From Rhipicephalus microplus (Eukaryota > Arthropoda > Arachnida > Ixodida > Ixodidae), in contig NC_134705.1 in NCBI RefSeq assembly GCF_043290135.1, positions 61,593,771 to 61,657,770 on the forward strand: 64,000 bases of DNA. Reading direction: 5' to 3'. Shown one piece after another: positions 21,843-33,400 of this stretch (position 1 is the first letter of the stretch; the number at the start of each line of letters is the position of its first letter). The notes under the pieces were generated by a model. The model ran no database searches. It was not told where the DNA came from and was given only the letters and a program-made list of their open reading frames with translations. Both the position numbers and the translations under genes were made by a program.

Positions 21843-23420
21843 TAAGGTCCCTAGATGAAACAAGCTTCCAAGGTAGCGTCACTCATTGTTCTCGAGCCGT
21901 CCTCCTCACTCTCTCGATTACTCCTCTTTTTCTCTGCCATCCGCGTCTGTAATTGGTGCATTACTTGCACGTGGTCCTGCAAATGGCCAGTGGTGTTATT
22001 TATTATTATGCAAAAGGTTAAAAACGAGTACGCATGCGCATATGGCTCCAGCCGGATTCTCGCCGTGACCAAAGACAAAATCGTAGCCAGAACATAAACT
22101 GAAGAGGAGGAGCGTTTCGGTGTGCGCTAAGTCGACCAAGATTGTTTCGCCATGCTCATTCAATGCAACATCTGCGTTTTTCAGCAATGCTGCGTTGCCG
22201 TAAACAACAGAAAATGGTTTCGCTCTTTTCAACTTACCTCTTGCTTTCCGAGATGAAGCGCACCATGAAGTGCAACTATGAACCATTTCACGCGAATGCT
22301 TTCGTGCAACTCCGTCAATGTATGTCGACGCTGCTGCTGAAAATCATTTATTTACAGATGTTATTTACAGGGAGGGTGGGAACGGTCCTTAAGGGGCCGC
22401 TAGGTGAGCTCCCTCTTACGGGAGCCCATTGGCGTTGGCCGCGGCCCGGGCACGCTCGACCAGGGCCCGTTGGGCCGTCAGGTCAGAGCAGCCAAGCAGG
22501 GCTGCCTCCCAGTCCTCCCGCGAAGGGTTGGGTAGTGGGGTAAGGTTTGGGGTTTTTTGGTATGCCCACACTATGTGGAAAATGTCGACGCGGATCTGCG
22601 AAGCGAGTTCACTTGTCGGTTTTTATTGAAACGCCAGGCGCGCGTCTAATGCGTGTCTAGTGCATGCCAGTTGGTACAAATACATGTGGGTATGCACGTA
22701 TACAGAGCAGCTGTAGGTTGTAATCAACGCACCTTCAGAAACATTTCACTCTTGACCAGTTCCCACTTGAGCCGAAACGCGCTACTTCGAGACACCTCAC
22801 CAGTAGAACTCTCACTTTTCAGGAAGTTCCCAGCACCACATCAGAATCACTTGGCATCACGATTGTCCAAATGGGCACATTTAAAAAAAAACGTCATCGC
22901 TGTGCTGCTGGACGAGTGTTCGTACCAGTCTGGTCGTAGTTTTTTTTCTTGCGTGTGCACAAGGCGGTTGTAATCAATCGTCACAACGTCACACCCAGTG
23001 GCCACTTACAGGATCCAGCAAGAAGCACGTTCACTGTGTCACAGCATGAACAAAACACAATCGGAGAAGTGGACTAGTTAGAACTGGACGAAATACCACG
23101 GCCGTGGAACTAAAATGTACTACGCGAGACGCCATGGCTAGTGGTGTAAAGTATAGAACTGCACAACGTTGCCGGTTGAGTAACGCACATCCAGCTTGCT
23201 CTTGTGTTGTGCCGTTTATGTTCATAAAGGTAACTGTTTATTCTACGTCTTATTTCGTTCCATTTTCTTTCATTTACATCCATTCACCGTAGCAACGGAA
23301 CCCAAACATTCGCTTTTGAATGAAAGTTTTAAACCTTCTAGGGGGCGCTTCAGGAACATAGGCGAAGAGGAAAGGGAAAGGTGTCGCTACCTTGGAAACT
23401 TGTTTCATCTAGGGACCTTA
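21843..23420. mobile_element. P-type non-autonomous element (1578 bp) in the Gypsy-1 5' LTR
   Basis: Ends are inverted repeats of over 30 bp starting TAAGGTCCCTAGATG (left 21843; right complement ending 23420), with one or two mismatches. Flanking 8-bp duplications ATCCAGGA lie at 21835-21842 and 23421-23428. The termini resemble those of the THAP transposon at 46586-53950 (TAAAGCCCCTAGATG), and 8-bp duplications are usual for P elements, so I infer a non-autonomous P-superfamily member. It encodes no transposase. It contains a minus-strand LINE 3' fragment at about 22335-22605. Confidence 0.75.
22335..22605 (-). pseudogene. LINE ORF2 C-terminal fragment and 3' UTR
   Basis: Minus-strand translation gives DIFHIVWAYQKTPN, then SREDWEAALLGC and RALVERARA, ending NANGLP and a stop. 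It corresponds to the C-terminus of the 5.65 kb LINE (REDWEAALLGCQDL). It is severely 5'-truncated, and an AAATAAATGA tail lies at about 22340. It shows that the third TAG of the large LINE stands in place of a tryptophan. Confidence 0.8.
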
Positions 23421-23433
23421 ATCCAGGACTTCA

Positions 23434-23440
23434 AGGCGAC
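23434..23440. repeat. 7-bp target duplication of THAP/P copy A, left
   Basis: AGGCGAC here and at 34687-34693. The uninterrupted LTR position is visible in the 3' LTR of Gypsy-1 (near 53962-53972). Confidence 0.85.
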
Positions 23441-23645
23441 CATAGAGAAAGGAAAAGACAAGAGAGGACACTCCGCAAAACCTGGCCTCAGGAAGTGCGT
23501 CGCGACTACGTAACGAACTAGTGCTCTCACCAAACGTCAGAGGGCGCAAGCGCAAAAAACAGTTCTAATCAATGCAACAGAATTGTTTTTACAAAATAAT
23601 ACCTATACGCCCAAATCTGGTATGTTCTTTATACATAAAAACAAT

Positions 23646-23837
23646 TTATTCAACACACCTTACACGATAATTTTTCTTCAGCCGTACTGTCATAAACACC
23701 ATCCACCCAGCGACAAGCCCATGCATGACTGACAGCGGGAAGCTTTCGTCGCTTTCGTCAACGTCGGCTGCGTCGGCGTTTTCGTGCGTGAGATAACAGG
23801 TGAGGCACGTTTTCAAGCGAAGCTTGTTGAATGACAT
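23646..23837 (-). other. Small antisense frame upstream of the THAP gene, copy A
   Basis: A 63-codon minus-strand frame (MSFNKLRLKTCLTCYLTHEN, then an acidic stretch) in the promoter-side region of copy A. The same frame exists in copy B at about 41990-42180 on the plus strand, but a TAG interrupts it there. No known domain. Sequence conservation between two young copies is expected even without coding, so this is only a possible small gene. Confidence 0.2.
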
Positions 23838-24733
23838 GTTGTTGGGCTTGTTGGGTCATTTTTTCAGAAAACGGTTACACCTGCGCGAATAAGAGAATAA
23901 GACACCGTGCAACAATCATAGACAGATGCACACACACACGTTGCGCTTCGTGTGTGCGAGCTTGTTTCTTACGTGTTGTCTCATTCACGCAGTTGTAACC
24001 TTTTTCTGAAGCTTGTAAGGACGGGGAGGTTCGCTAAAAAGAAAGTTTGCGGCTCTATGCGGCGGCTAGACGGGAACATTGTGCAACGTATGCAGTATAG
24101 CAAAGGCGGCACGGCGTCAAGCCGAGGCGACGCGTGCTGCGTCTGCCACGGACGCGAGCGTCTCTGCGCTGACTATAGCTGGGAAGCTAGCTTGGTGGCT
24201 CGGTGCAAAATATTCAAAAGCGTTCGCTGGGCCTCGCATGCTTCACGACGCGTTTCCCGAAGGCCCGGAACACGAAAAATTCTTAGTGTGCCGGAGGCAA
24301 ATGTGGACTAGCCAAGTGACCATCATCTTCGTTTCTTTGCTAGCCTTGTGCCACTAGTGCAAGCTGCCCACAAATTTTTTTGACGTTTCCAATATAATTT
24401 TACCGCACAAATTTCAACTACGATGTTTCTTCTCAATTTACTGCTGATACTGCGTACGCACGAAGGTGTTCTAAAAGTTCCCAGGCTGCGATACCATTGC
24501 ATTACAAGGGATAGTGGCCTGGAAACTTCTGACGATCTTTGTACGTGGTCTTGACGTCCATCTTTGTAAGTCAGAGTTTTATGGGTCAGAGATGTATCAC
24601 TGGTATTGTATTGTGCATCAATTAGCTAACCATTCAAAGGGGCTTGATGGTACACTCATGACGTGCACATATCTTTTTCGTAATTTGACAGTGAAGCATC
24701 CACTTACTAACATTTTCAGACCGCGCTGATGCC

Positions 24734-27700
24734 ATGCCGTCTGGCGGTCCAAGCTACGGCAGCTACTGCTGTGTATCGTGGTGCTTCAACAATGGCAGAA
24801 CCTACAATAAGCCTGGAACGAGTTTCTTCCGCATACCACGGGACGGCAGGTGTGTTAAAGCTTTGTATGGTTTGGATGTCTTTAGGCTTACTGTTCGTAC
24901 TTGCTCAGTGAGGGTAACAATAAAAAATCACTATTCAAGCACTTCCCCTTTCAGCTGATAGTTCATTGCCAATGCAGGATGAAAGCATGGATGCAGTATG
25001 CTGGACGCGATGATCTCCTTAGTAAGCCGGCCAGCCTATTGTACGCAACGTACATGGTTTGTAGCGACCATTTTACTGCTCAAAGTTTCATGGACCCTGG
25101 GCACACAAGGCTTACAAGAATGGCTGTTCCCAGTGTGAAACCAGCTGCACCATGTAAGTGATTGACTGAAACTCAAATATGTGCAATAGCAGCCACTTTT
25201 ATTGAACCAGTGGCGACAGTTAACCGTGAAGATCGTTGTAGCCGATGGAGAAGCCTCACTATAGAAGTAACACTTGGAAAGTCTTAAATTTGGTGAATTG
25301 TGGGCTACTACCTTCCTAACAGCAGCTTTACATTTCTGTCGTTTTTTGATGCTCTTGACCTGCGCGACTTGTTTTCAAAGACTTTAAAGGGCTATTTCAC
25401 GTTATCTTCAAGCCTGAGTGCACATGTACGTATACCTTTGATCAGTGAAAGCTGCCACTGTTGATAATTCCAAAAATGAAAAATTACTTGTTTCCTAGTT
25501 GGTGCCTTCTCTTTTCTTCCACGTTCGACCAATTTATGCGTTTGAAAGAGCTGTTTAAGTTTCCCCATGCTACAAGCTTTGTAACTTGTACCAACTGCAC
25601 ATATATGCAGGTTCTCTGAGCGTCGCTTCAAGTAGTGACTGTGACATGGCTGCAGAAGCGGCACTGCAAGGTGCGGATGAGCTTCAGTTTGTGTTATTTT
25701 AAGCCTCTTACTGACACAATGTCGTAATTTCATTTCTTAAAGACCTGCGGTAGAGGCTTCAAAAAGCGGCTCCTACACATTGAGGCGCCCCGATGAGCAG
25801 GGTGCGTTCAGTGTCGCGATTTCTTTTTTTTACCCAAATTGACTGTTGACCAAACCTCAGCAGGTGGCAGCTCCCTTGTAGCTGGTGAAAGAACTTCTGC
25901 TGACTTCGTCTTGCCGGAAAAAACCTTAACCAGTCGTTCAGCTGTCACAAAGGGAACTTGTGTGACCGGTAAGTTGTATGTTCACTTCAAAACCAGAGTG
26001 GATTGATATAGAGACTTCCGCAGGCCGCTCGAAAGATTTTTCTGACAGCACTGTCCAACGCACTGAACAAGCTTCACAAGACCCTCCAGAAGACGTCTCC
26101 GCCAATAGCTCCACGCCTGAGTGCCCTAGAGAAAATGGTGACTATGCTTTTATTGCAGCTGTTTTTAATGTGCTATTTTATGTTTAGGACATTCTGAGGA
26201 AACTATCCTCAAAAGCACACGACGTGTGCGATTACAAAATGTAAGGATGGGCTCTCAGTGATTTTCATTTTTTTTCGTGCATTTTCAACATTGTGAATGG
26301 TTTGTTTTTAGGTAGTGGAATCGAAAACTTTGCACCACAGAAAGTTGTGCACCTTGGGTCTGAAAGAGCGAGGAAAGTGCTCGTATGGGATTAGTTGTTC
26401 TTCGCTTTTACATCCATTTTTTTGTTTATTGCAGTGCGTTCCTGTGTGCCAGCGACAATGTCTCCATCGATGAAGTACAAGCAAACCATTAAACATCTGC
26501 AAGGCAAAGAAGCAGCACAGCGGAAAACTATCAAAAGACTGCGGAGACAGCCTCACCAAGCACCGTCATCGACTACAAAGGCCCTTGGAGTTATCCGACC
26601 GCACGTCACCGAGGAGGTTTTTAAACTTCTTTCCGCACATGTCCGCTTGAGGCCCAAACGCAAGGGCAAGCGGTTTTCCGTGTGGTTCAAGAAATTTGCT
26701 CTTCACTTATACTTCCGAGGTCCGCGAGCATACCGATTTCTGGCTCCATATTTTTCTTTGCCTTCCCGGCGTTCATTAAGGAGGTGACTAGCTAATGTAA
26801 AGATGACTCCAGGCATAATTCCTGGAATTCTTTCTTCCATTGCAACAAATACTCAAGCTTGGAATGAACGGGACCGAGTGTGCGCTTTAGTTTTCGACGA
26901 AATAGCATTCAAAAAGAATTTGTACTATGATGCTGCAAGAGACGTTGTCCAGGGTTTTACAGATGATGGCACTCATCGCACTTCAACCATCGCTGATCGA
27001 GCACTGGTTTTTCTTCTTGTTTGTGTTTCGAGAAAGTGGGTTCAACCGGTTGCTTTTACTAAAGGGCACACATCCACACCATCATATGTTATGCATAACT
27101 TGCTGGTGTCACTCATTTTGGAGCTTAGGAGCATTAATATCGCAGTGAAAGCAGTCATTTGTGACCAGGGCAGTTCAAATGTGAGTCTCGCTAATCAACT
27201 AAGAGTGACTGTAGCAAAGCGTTTTTTTTTTTGAATTTACTGGTGAGCGGGTGTATTACATTTTTGATGTTCCGCATTTAATTAAAACAACGCGCAATAA
27301 TGTCCAAGCACACAAGTTATACATTGGGGATGACATCGTTAACTGGTCGCACATTGTAAGCCTTTACCAATCCTCACATGAGTTGTGGTTGTGATTGGCT
27401 CCAAAGTTGACTGAACGGCACGTTCATCAGAAACCTTTATCTAATATGAAGGTCAGCAGAGCAACTCAGGTCCTCAGTGCATCAGTTTCGATTGCTATCA
27501 CGGCAATTGTGTATGTGAAGGTGCTGCCTGCCTCGGCCATCACTACAGCTCAATTTTGTGATCGTACGGACAGGATTTTCGATGCCTTGAACAGCTCGAG
27601 TAAAAAAAGAACTTCGCAAAAGCTGCGGCATGCAATCATAAAAAATGATTCAGAGCTGATTGACTTCCTTCGAGGCCAGCTTCCCTGGATTGCATCATGG

Positions 27701-28603
27701 CAGTTTGTTGGCAGACGTCAACCACAAACCATCGTAGGTTGGCAAGTTACAATTCAAGCAATTTGTCAACTATGGGACGACCTCTCCAAAATTACAATTT
27801 TGAATGCCTGTTAACACGCAGCCTTCAACTGGATCCTCTGGAGAACATATTTGGCCACATTAGGAAAAAACAGGGTTGCAACACCAACCCCAATGTAGCA
27901 CAATTTATTTGTGGCCTGAAGCACATCTGCATAAGAAAACTCTTCAAGCTGTCAGAATACGGAGATGTCGAGGATGATGAATGTGACCTCCTCCAGGAGC
28001 AGCTCTCGCCATTTCTCCCTCACCAGAGCGTCTCTTGTGGATAATGAGGAGTGTGCCAACCACAGTAAGCCTGACGATCTTCCCGCTCTAGACGATCTCT
28101 CTGAACTTGCGACCAACATTCACTCCCATATTATCGATGACTCCGCTGCACATTATGTAGCTGGTTTTCTCATCAAACACTTCCTTTGGAATGCATGTGA
28201 CGGTTGCAGTTGCCCACAGTTACTGAAAGACGACAGTGAGACGCTTGAGGGTACCCACCAGTATTTCACAATGCTCAAAGCATACCACGTCCCCAGCAAA
28301 CTTTTTGGGAATCTCACTGTGCCATCAGAAGCAGCTTTTGCATACGTACAACAACTTGAATCTCACTTTCTTGCCATAATATAGGCCACTGCACATCACC
28401 TGAAAGTGTGCGATGTTTTGTATCGCTATCTGTCAAGTGTTGGCGATTTTCATTTCTGCTCTGATGGGTGTCGCGCGAAGTTTCTGAAAATGTTTTGCCG
28501 GGTTCGTTTATGTTGGCTTGTGCGTTTTGTGAACCGAAACTTAGATAGGGTTAGGTTCCAGTCTTCAATCTCAGGCATACAGCTTGACAAGTTCAAAGGT
28601 TAG
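24734..28603 (+). pseudogene. THAP-domain P-type transposase, copy A (broken)
   Basis: Exon 1 (24734-24849) and exon 2 (24978-25153) encode the THAP zinc finger: CCVSWC in exon 1, then CSDHF and AVPSV in exon 2. The join has consensus GT/AG and restores frame. Short exons probably follow at 25611-25670, 25861-25968 and 26024-26137, and a long one starts at 26435. The catalytic core shows VFDEIAFKKNLYYD, ICDQGSSNV and the C-terminal QLDPLENIFGHIR block, as in P elements and THAP9; the Asp residues in the first two are the likely metal ligands. Breaks: TGA at 26785 where copy B has TGG, a T-run frameshift near 27223, a stop near 27811 and a TAG at 28382. The protein would bind the element ends and excise it. 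Exons 3-5 are approximate. Confidence 0.85.
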
Positions 28604-30287
28604 CAATTAGCGGGGGGTTTACACTAAAGTATTCGAGTTGAGCCGAATCCTGCAATAGCTTCGTTATGTTATTACTTCGTTACAGCAGACTTCATTATGG
28701 TCTTATATGCTTATATTCAGTTCAACTGGACTAACCACTCCTTCGTTGCATACATTGTTTTGGTTACCCGCTATGAGGAGTGGGGACACTGTGTATTCGC
28801 TCGAAGTGATTTGCATAACCTTAAAAAGAATGTTGGGTATCCTGTCTGTGTTTTTGTAGCAAATGCGGGCGAACTGTACACTTTACTGTGGGTCGCTTGG
28901 TCACTGCGTATGCTTTATCTCTCCAGCTCAAGTAATATATCGATAACAAAACCGCTTGTTGAAATGTCTTCGAGCGGGTAAGGAACACAGTATGAAGTGG
29001 GCACGGTTCACGTTATCACGCTTTTCGTATTTTAGCTTTTCTTCAACCTCCTCATTTCGCGCATCAAAATTTTCAAAAGAATACCCAAGCTTGTAGCGTT
29101 TGATGGGGCTGCGGACGCTGCCGTTTTATTTGTATATAGCTTGTGAGTGATAACGTACGATGTAGAGCCTTTGTGAAAAATAATGAGCCAAAGTGGTCTC
29201 CTTCCGCTATTTATTTGCCCTGTAATATTGCTCTCGTAGCATCAATTAAGGTCCACAATTCTGGATAAGTGATGACTACGATCTATTTTAGCTCTCAAGC
29301 GTCACAGCAACACCGAGACGGAAATCACTTGGGATCTTAAGTTTTTGATGAAGGCAACGCATAAGAAGAACCACAAGACCTGCCAGTGTTGTAGCATAAA
29401 GTTTGTCTTTCACGTAGTGAGCAAGCTGCAAAGCCCTACCTTTCTGAGGACAAGCAGGCATCAAGTCTGCTTTTTTTAATTTTGGGCCAGCTGTTCTTAA
29501 GCACAGCCAGCACTCTGCACCTTTGCCTTTCTGCTATGTTGTGTCGTGTGGTTTCTGTGCGCTCTTTTTTTCTATGCATTATTTCGGTTAACCCAAGGCG
29601 TGATTCGCGACTTCATTGCTGTGTATATGTCACTTCTTCCTTCTTCATCAGCATTGTGCGCTGTGTTTTTGCCATAGATCCTTACTTACCCACTGGCCCG
29701 GTGTGTCATACTTCACGAGCTTCTCGGCTTCTGCCAACTCTAGCGATGTGCCTGTGTTGCCTGTGTTCTCTCTGTATTTGTTACAATATTTGTTACAATT
29801 TTTTTGTAAGGCAAGATGCATTTGTTGTCCACCTCTGTCATATTGTGCTTTTTATATTCTCAGACTCTACCTTGCCTTTGAATAAAACATTGCGGATACT
29901 CTGTCTCTTTGACTGATATATACATTGATCACTTGTTCAAAAAGAAAAACACAAGCACGATGAATAAAACCGTAGTGAATGATCATTACCTGCTTCTCTT
30001 TTTATTATAACTTAATCGAAATAAAGATTGCGTCACGAACAATTCGCACAAACCACTGAACAAAACAAAACAGGGAATCGCTAAATCAAAACGACCTATA
30101 AAATAATTCATTTGGGCGTTGAAAAGTTGTCTAAAATCATGAACTTTCGTCATAGCCAAACGTCGGTTACGCAAAGTAATTCAAAATTTGCGCCAGTGAA
30201 ACCGAAACAGGAAGCGCACGCCACTTGCTCTCACCAACCACCAGGTGTGCTAGGGTCGATTGGGCCGCTGGGGTCTACGGGAGTGTC
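28604..30287. other. 3' non-coding region of THAP/P copy A
   Basis: No transposase sequence beyond LDKFKG at 28602. A 144-codon Cys/Phe-rich frame (29482-29916) overlaps the probable polyadenylation region (AATAAA near 29880). Copy B has only part of it (about 35968-36300, minus), with length changes, which argues against a real protein. The subterminal repeat is at about 30240-30292. Confidence 0.5.
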
Positions 30288-30292
30288 CGCTC
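30288..30292. repeat. Gypsy-2 target duplication, left
   Basis: CGCTC here and at 34657-34661. Copy B shows the uninterrupted site (about 35558-35570, complement), confirming that Gypsy-2 inserted into copy A. Confidence 0.95.
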
Positions 30293-30452
30293 TGTTCTGC
30301 TTTACGCGCTCAGCAAAGACACAACCACACGAGACGCTAGCTAGCAAGGGACTGTTTATTGATGGCTGCCGCGCCGCGCGCGCGCCCTCTCTCAAGGTGG
30401 CCAGGTGAGGTGGGATCATCCCGATTTATTAAGCGGTGGCCCGCCTGGTACA
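30293..30452 (-). repeat. Gypsy-2 LTR (3' LTR by transcription)
   Basis: 160 bp, identical base for base to 34497-34656. On the minus strand it runs TGTACCAGG...CAGAACA, with the usual TG/CA ends, and contains AATAAA signals. Confidence 0.95.
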
Positions 30453-30467
30453 TCCTCCTTTTTCTTT
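30453..30467 (-). other. Gypsy-2 polypurine tract
   Basis: On the minus strand AAAGAAAAAGGAGGA directly precedes the 3' LTR, where plus-strand DNA synthesis is primed. It overlaps the end of the gag-pol stop region by only a few bases. Confidence 0.8.
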
Positions 30468-33400
30468 AGGTGATGTAGTCGGCAAAGCGCGTCGGTGCTC
30501 TACGTGGCCTAGTTGATCTTCTGAGACTCGAGTCGGCTGCTTCTTGTGCCTGGCAAGTGACCTTATGCTGGGACGGGACCACGTCGGGGTCCCTTGATGG
30601 TTGACTTGCAATGGGTGGTGCACGTGCAGCCGACTGGTTCAGTAGAGCATCCGATGCAGGCGCCTGTTGTGACGGATGTCGTTCCTTTCGTGATGCGGAT
30701 GCTGTTGTCAAATCGGGCGCTGTATCTGATGTTGAATGTTGTCTATGCTGTATAGGCGACGGGATTATCGGTGCGACATCCTTGTCATCCAGTGGGTCTA
30801 AGTGTTCGGGCGTCCTTTTTAGATGCTGACGATTCCTTCGATAACGCCGGCCTTCATCTGTACAGACTATGTAAGATCTAGGGCCAGCAAGTTTCTCTAC
30901 TCGGGCTTTCGGAAACCACCCCTTGTCGTTTCTTATTCTGACGACGTCCCCTTCGGAGAGAGGTGTGAGAGGTATGCCTTTGCCGTGATCCTGTGGATGT
31001 TTCCGCACTGACGATGTCGAAGCCGATGAGAAGTCTGGAAGTCGTCCCCGAAGCATCCGTCCCATAAGGAGCTGACTTGGTGTGCGTCCGTCTATCAGGG
31101 GCGAGATTCGATAATTGAGCAGTGCAACCCAAAACTCCTCGCCAGCGTACTCACTTTTCTTCAAGAGGCGCTTTACGACCTGTACCCCTTTCTCAGCTAG
31201 ACCATTGGCCCTGGGGAAGTGTGGACTGGATATGGTATGAGTAAAATCGTATTTTACTGCAAACTGTCTAAACTCTCGCGATGTGAACTGTGGTCCTCCA
31301 TCGGTACAGACTTCAATGGGTATACCGTGGCGAGCAAACATGGTCCCTAGTGTGTCCACTACGACCTGACTTGTTGACTGAGGCAACTGTTCCACTTCTG
31401 GGTAGTTGGAGTAGGCACAGTACGCAACCAGGTAACGCTTGCCCCCATGGTCAAATAGGTCGACACCAATTCGCTGCCACGGCCGCGTTGGGATTTCCCT
31501 CGATAACAGTGGCTCTGAAGGTTGCCGGTAGGCAAAGTGCTGACATGTGGCACACTTGCTAATGAGTGACTTGATGTCAGCATTCATCCCAGGCCAGTAC
31601 ATCAGAAGGCGTGCTCTGGCTTTGCACTTGCTCATTCCCAAATGGCCTTCATGAAGACGTTGCAGCATGGATCGCCTCAGACTCTTTGGGATTACCACCC
31701 TGCTGCCCCGCAAAAGCACTCCATCAACATATGACAGTTCTGACAAACATGGAGCTAGTTCGCCTGAGACTGGTCGTCCTTCCTGGAGTGCCTCCACCAC
31801 TTGCTTGAGGTATGGGTCCGCCAGGATTGCAGAGGTCAGTTCAGTCTTCGTGTTCTCACTTACGATGCTGGCTAGCACGCGAGTCGCATGGATGCATACG
31901 TCTTGTTCGCTTTCTCCGTCACTCGGTTGGGTTCCTGGAATTCGGGACAGTGTGTCCGCCACTAGCAGATGCTTCCCAGGAACATATTGCAATTTGATAT
32001 CAAAAGGCATTAGCCTCAAGAAATAGCGCTGCAATCGTGGCGGCATTTCACTCAGGTTCTTTTGTGAAATAGCAAGCAAAGGTCGGTGGTCTGTTTCGAC
32101 TGTCACTGATAACCCCAGTACGAACTCCCGGAAACGCTCACAAGCAAACGTCACGGCCAGCGCTTCCTTTTCAATTTGGGCATATTTTGTTTCAGCCTTT
32201 GAGAGCACCCTTGAAGCATAACCCACTGGGCGCCAATCTTGGTCATGGAGTTGAAGAAGAGCAGCACCTACTGCAAAGCTTGATGCATCAGCTGAGAGTT
32301 TCGTTTGCTTCAATGGGTCAAAAACTGCGATCACTGGAGCCGATGTCAAAGCCTTAATAAGATCTTTCCATTCTTTGTCATGGTGAACTTCCCATATGAA
32401 TTCAACATCATTCTTTATCAATGACCTAAGGGCGTCAGTTCTTTTTGAGAGATTAGGTATGAATTTGCCAAAGTAATTCATAATACCTAAAAACCTTTGA
32501 ACTTCCTGTTTACTCGACGGCTTTTGCATGTTGGCAACGCATTCAATGAGACTAGCATCGGGTTTTATTCCTTCTTTGCTGATACAATCTCCCAGGAATT
32601 TAACTTCGGCCTTCGCGAACAGACACTTTTCTTTGTTCAGTGTCAGGCCAGCCTTTCTCGCTGCCATCAGTGCTGCACGCAGGCGTTGATCATGCTGCTC
32701 TTTTGATGCACCCCAAATTAAAATATCATCGACATATACGCGTGTGCCCGGCAGGTTTTCAAACACTTCCGTCATTGCCTTCTGAAATACTTCGGGGGCG
32801 GACGCGATACCAAATGGCAGGCGCAAAAATCGGTATCTTCCGAACGGCGTGCTAAAGGTGCAGATCTTTGAAGTGTCTTCGTCTAAGGGGATCTGGTGAA
32901 ACCCGCTATTGGCATCAAGCTTGGTGAACATCACCGCTCCTGCCAGCTCTGCTTCTATTTCTTCACGTGAGGGTAGCTGATAATGCTCGCGTTTAAGGCT
33001 TCGATTAATGTACCGCGGGTCTAGGCATATTCGCATGCGGCCATTCTTCTTCATAATAAGAACAAGTGGACTCACCCAGTCTGACGGCTCTTCCATTTTG
33101 CATATGATGCCCTGCGAGACCATCCGGGCCAACTCCTGCTTAAGTGGCGCTCGCAGTGCGTGTGGCACTTTCCTCGGCGGCATGATCGTGGGGCGCGCAT
33201 CATCCTTCATTGCCAGCGAATATGGTCTACGGATGCAGCCCAGACCGTGGAATAACTCCGGGAACTCGGTGACCCAGTCGGTGCTAACGTCACTTCTTGA
33301 AGATACATCGTGAACGCGGGAAATCAGCCCGAAACGTTCTGCTGCATTCAATCCGAGTAGGACTTGCTTGCCTCTCTTGACCACAAAAAAACTGATATTC

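Noticed and set aside
29482..29916. Cys/Phe-rich 144-codon protein in copy A
   Set aside because: Overlaps the likely polyadenylation region, and the counterpart in copy B has indels that change its length.
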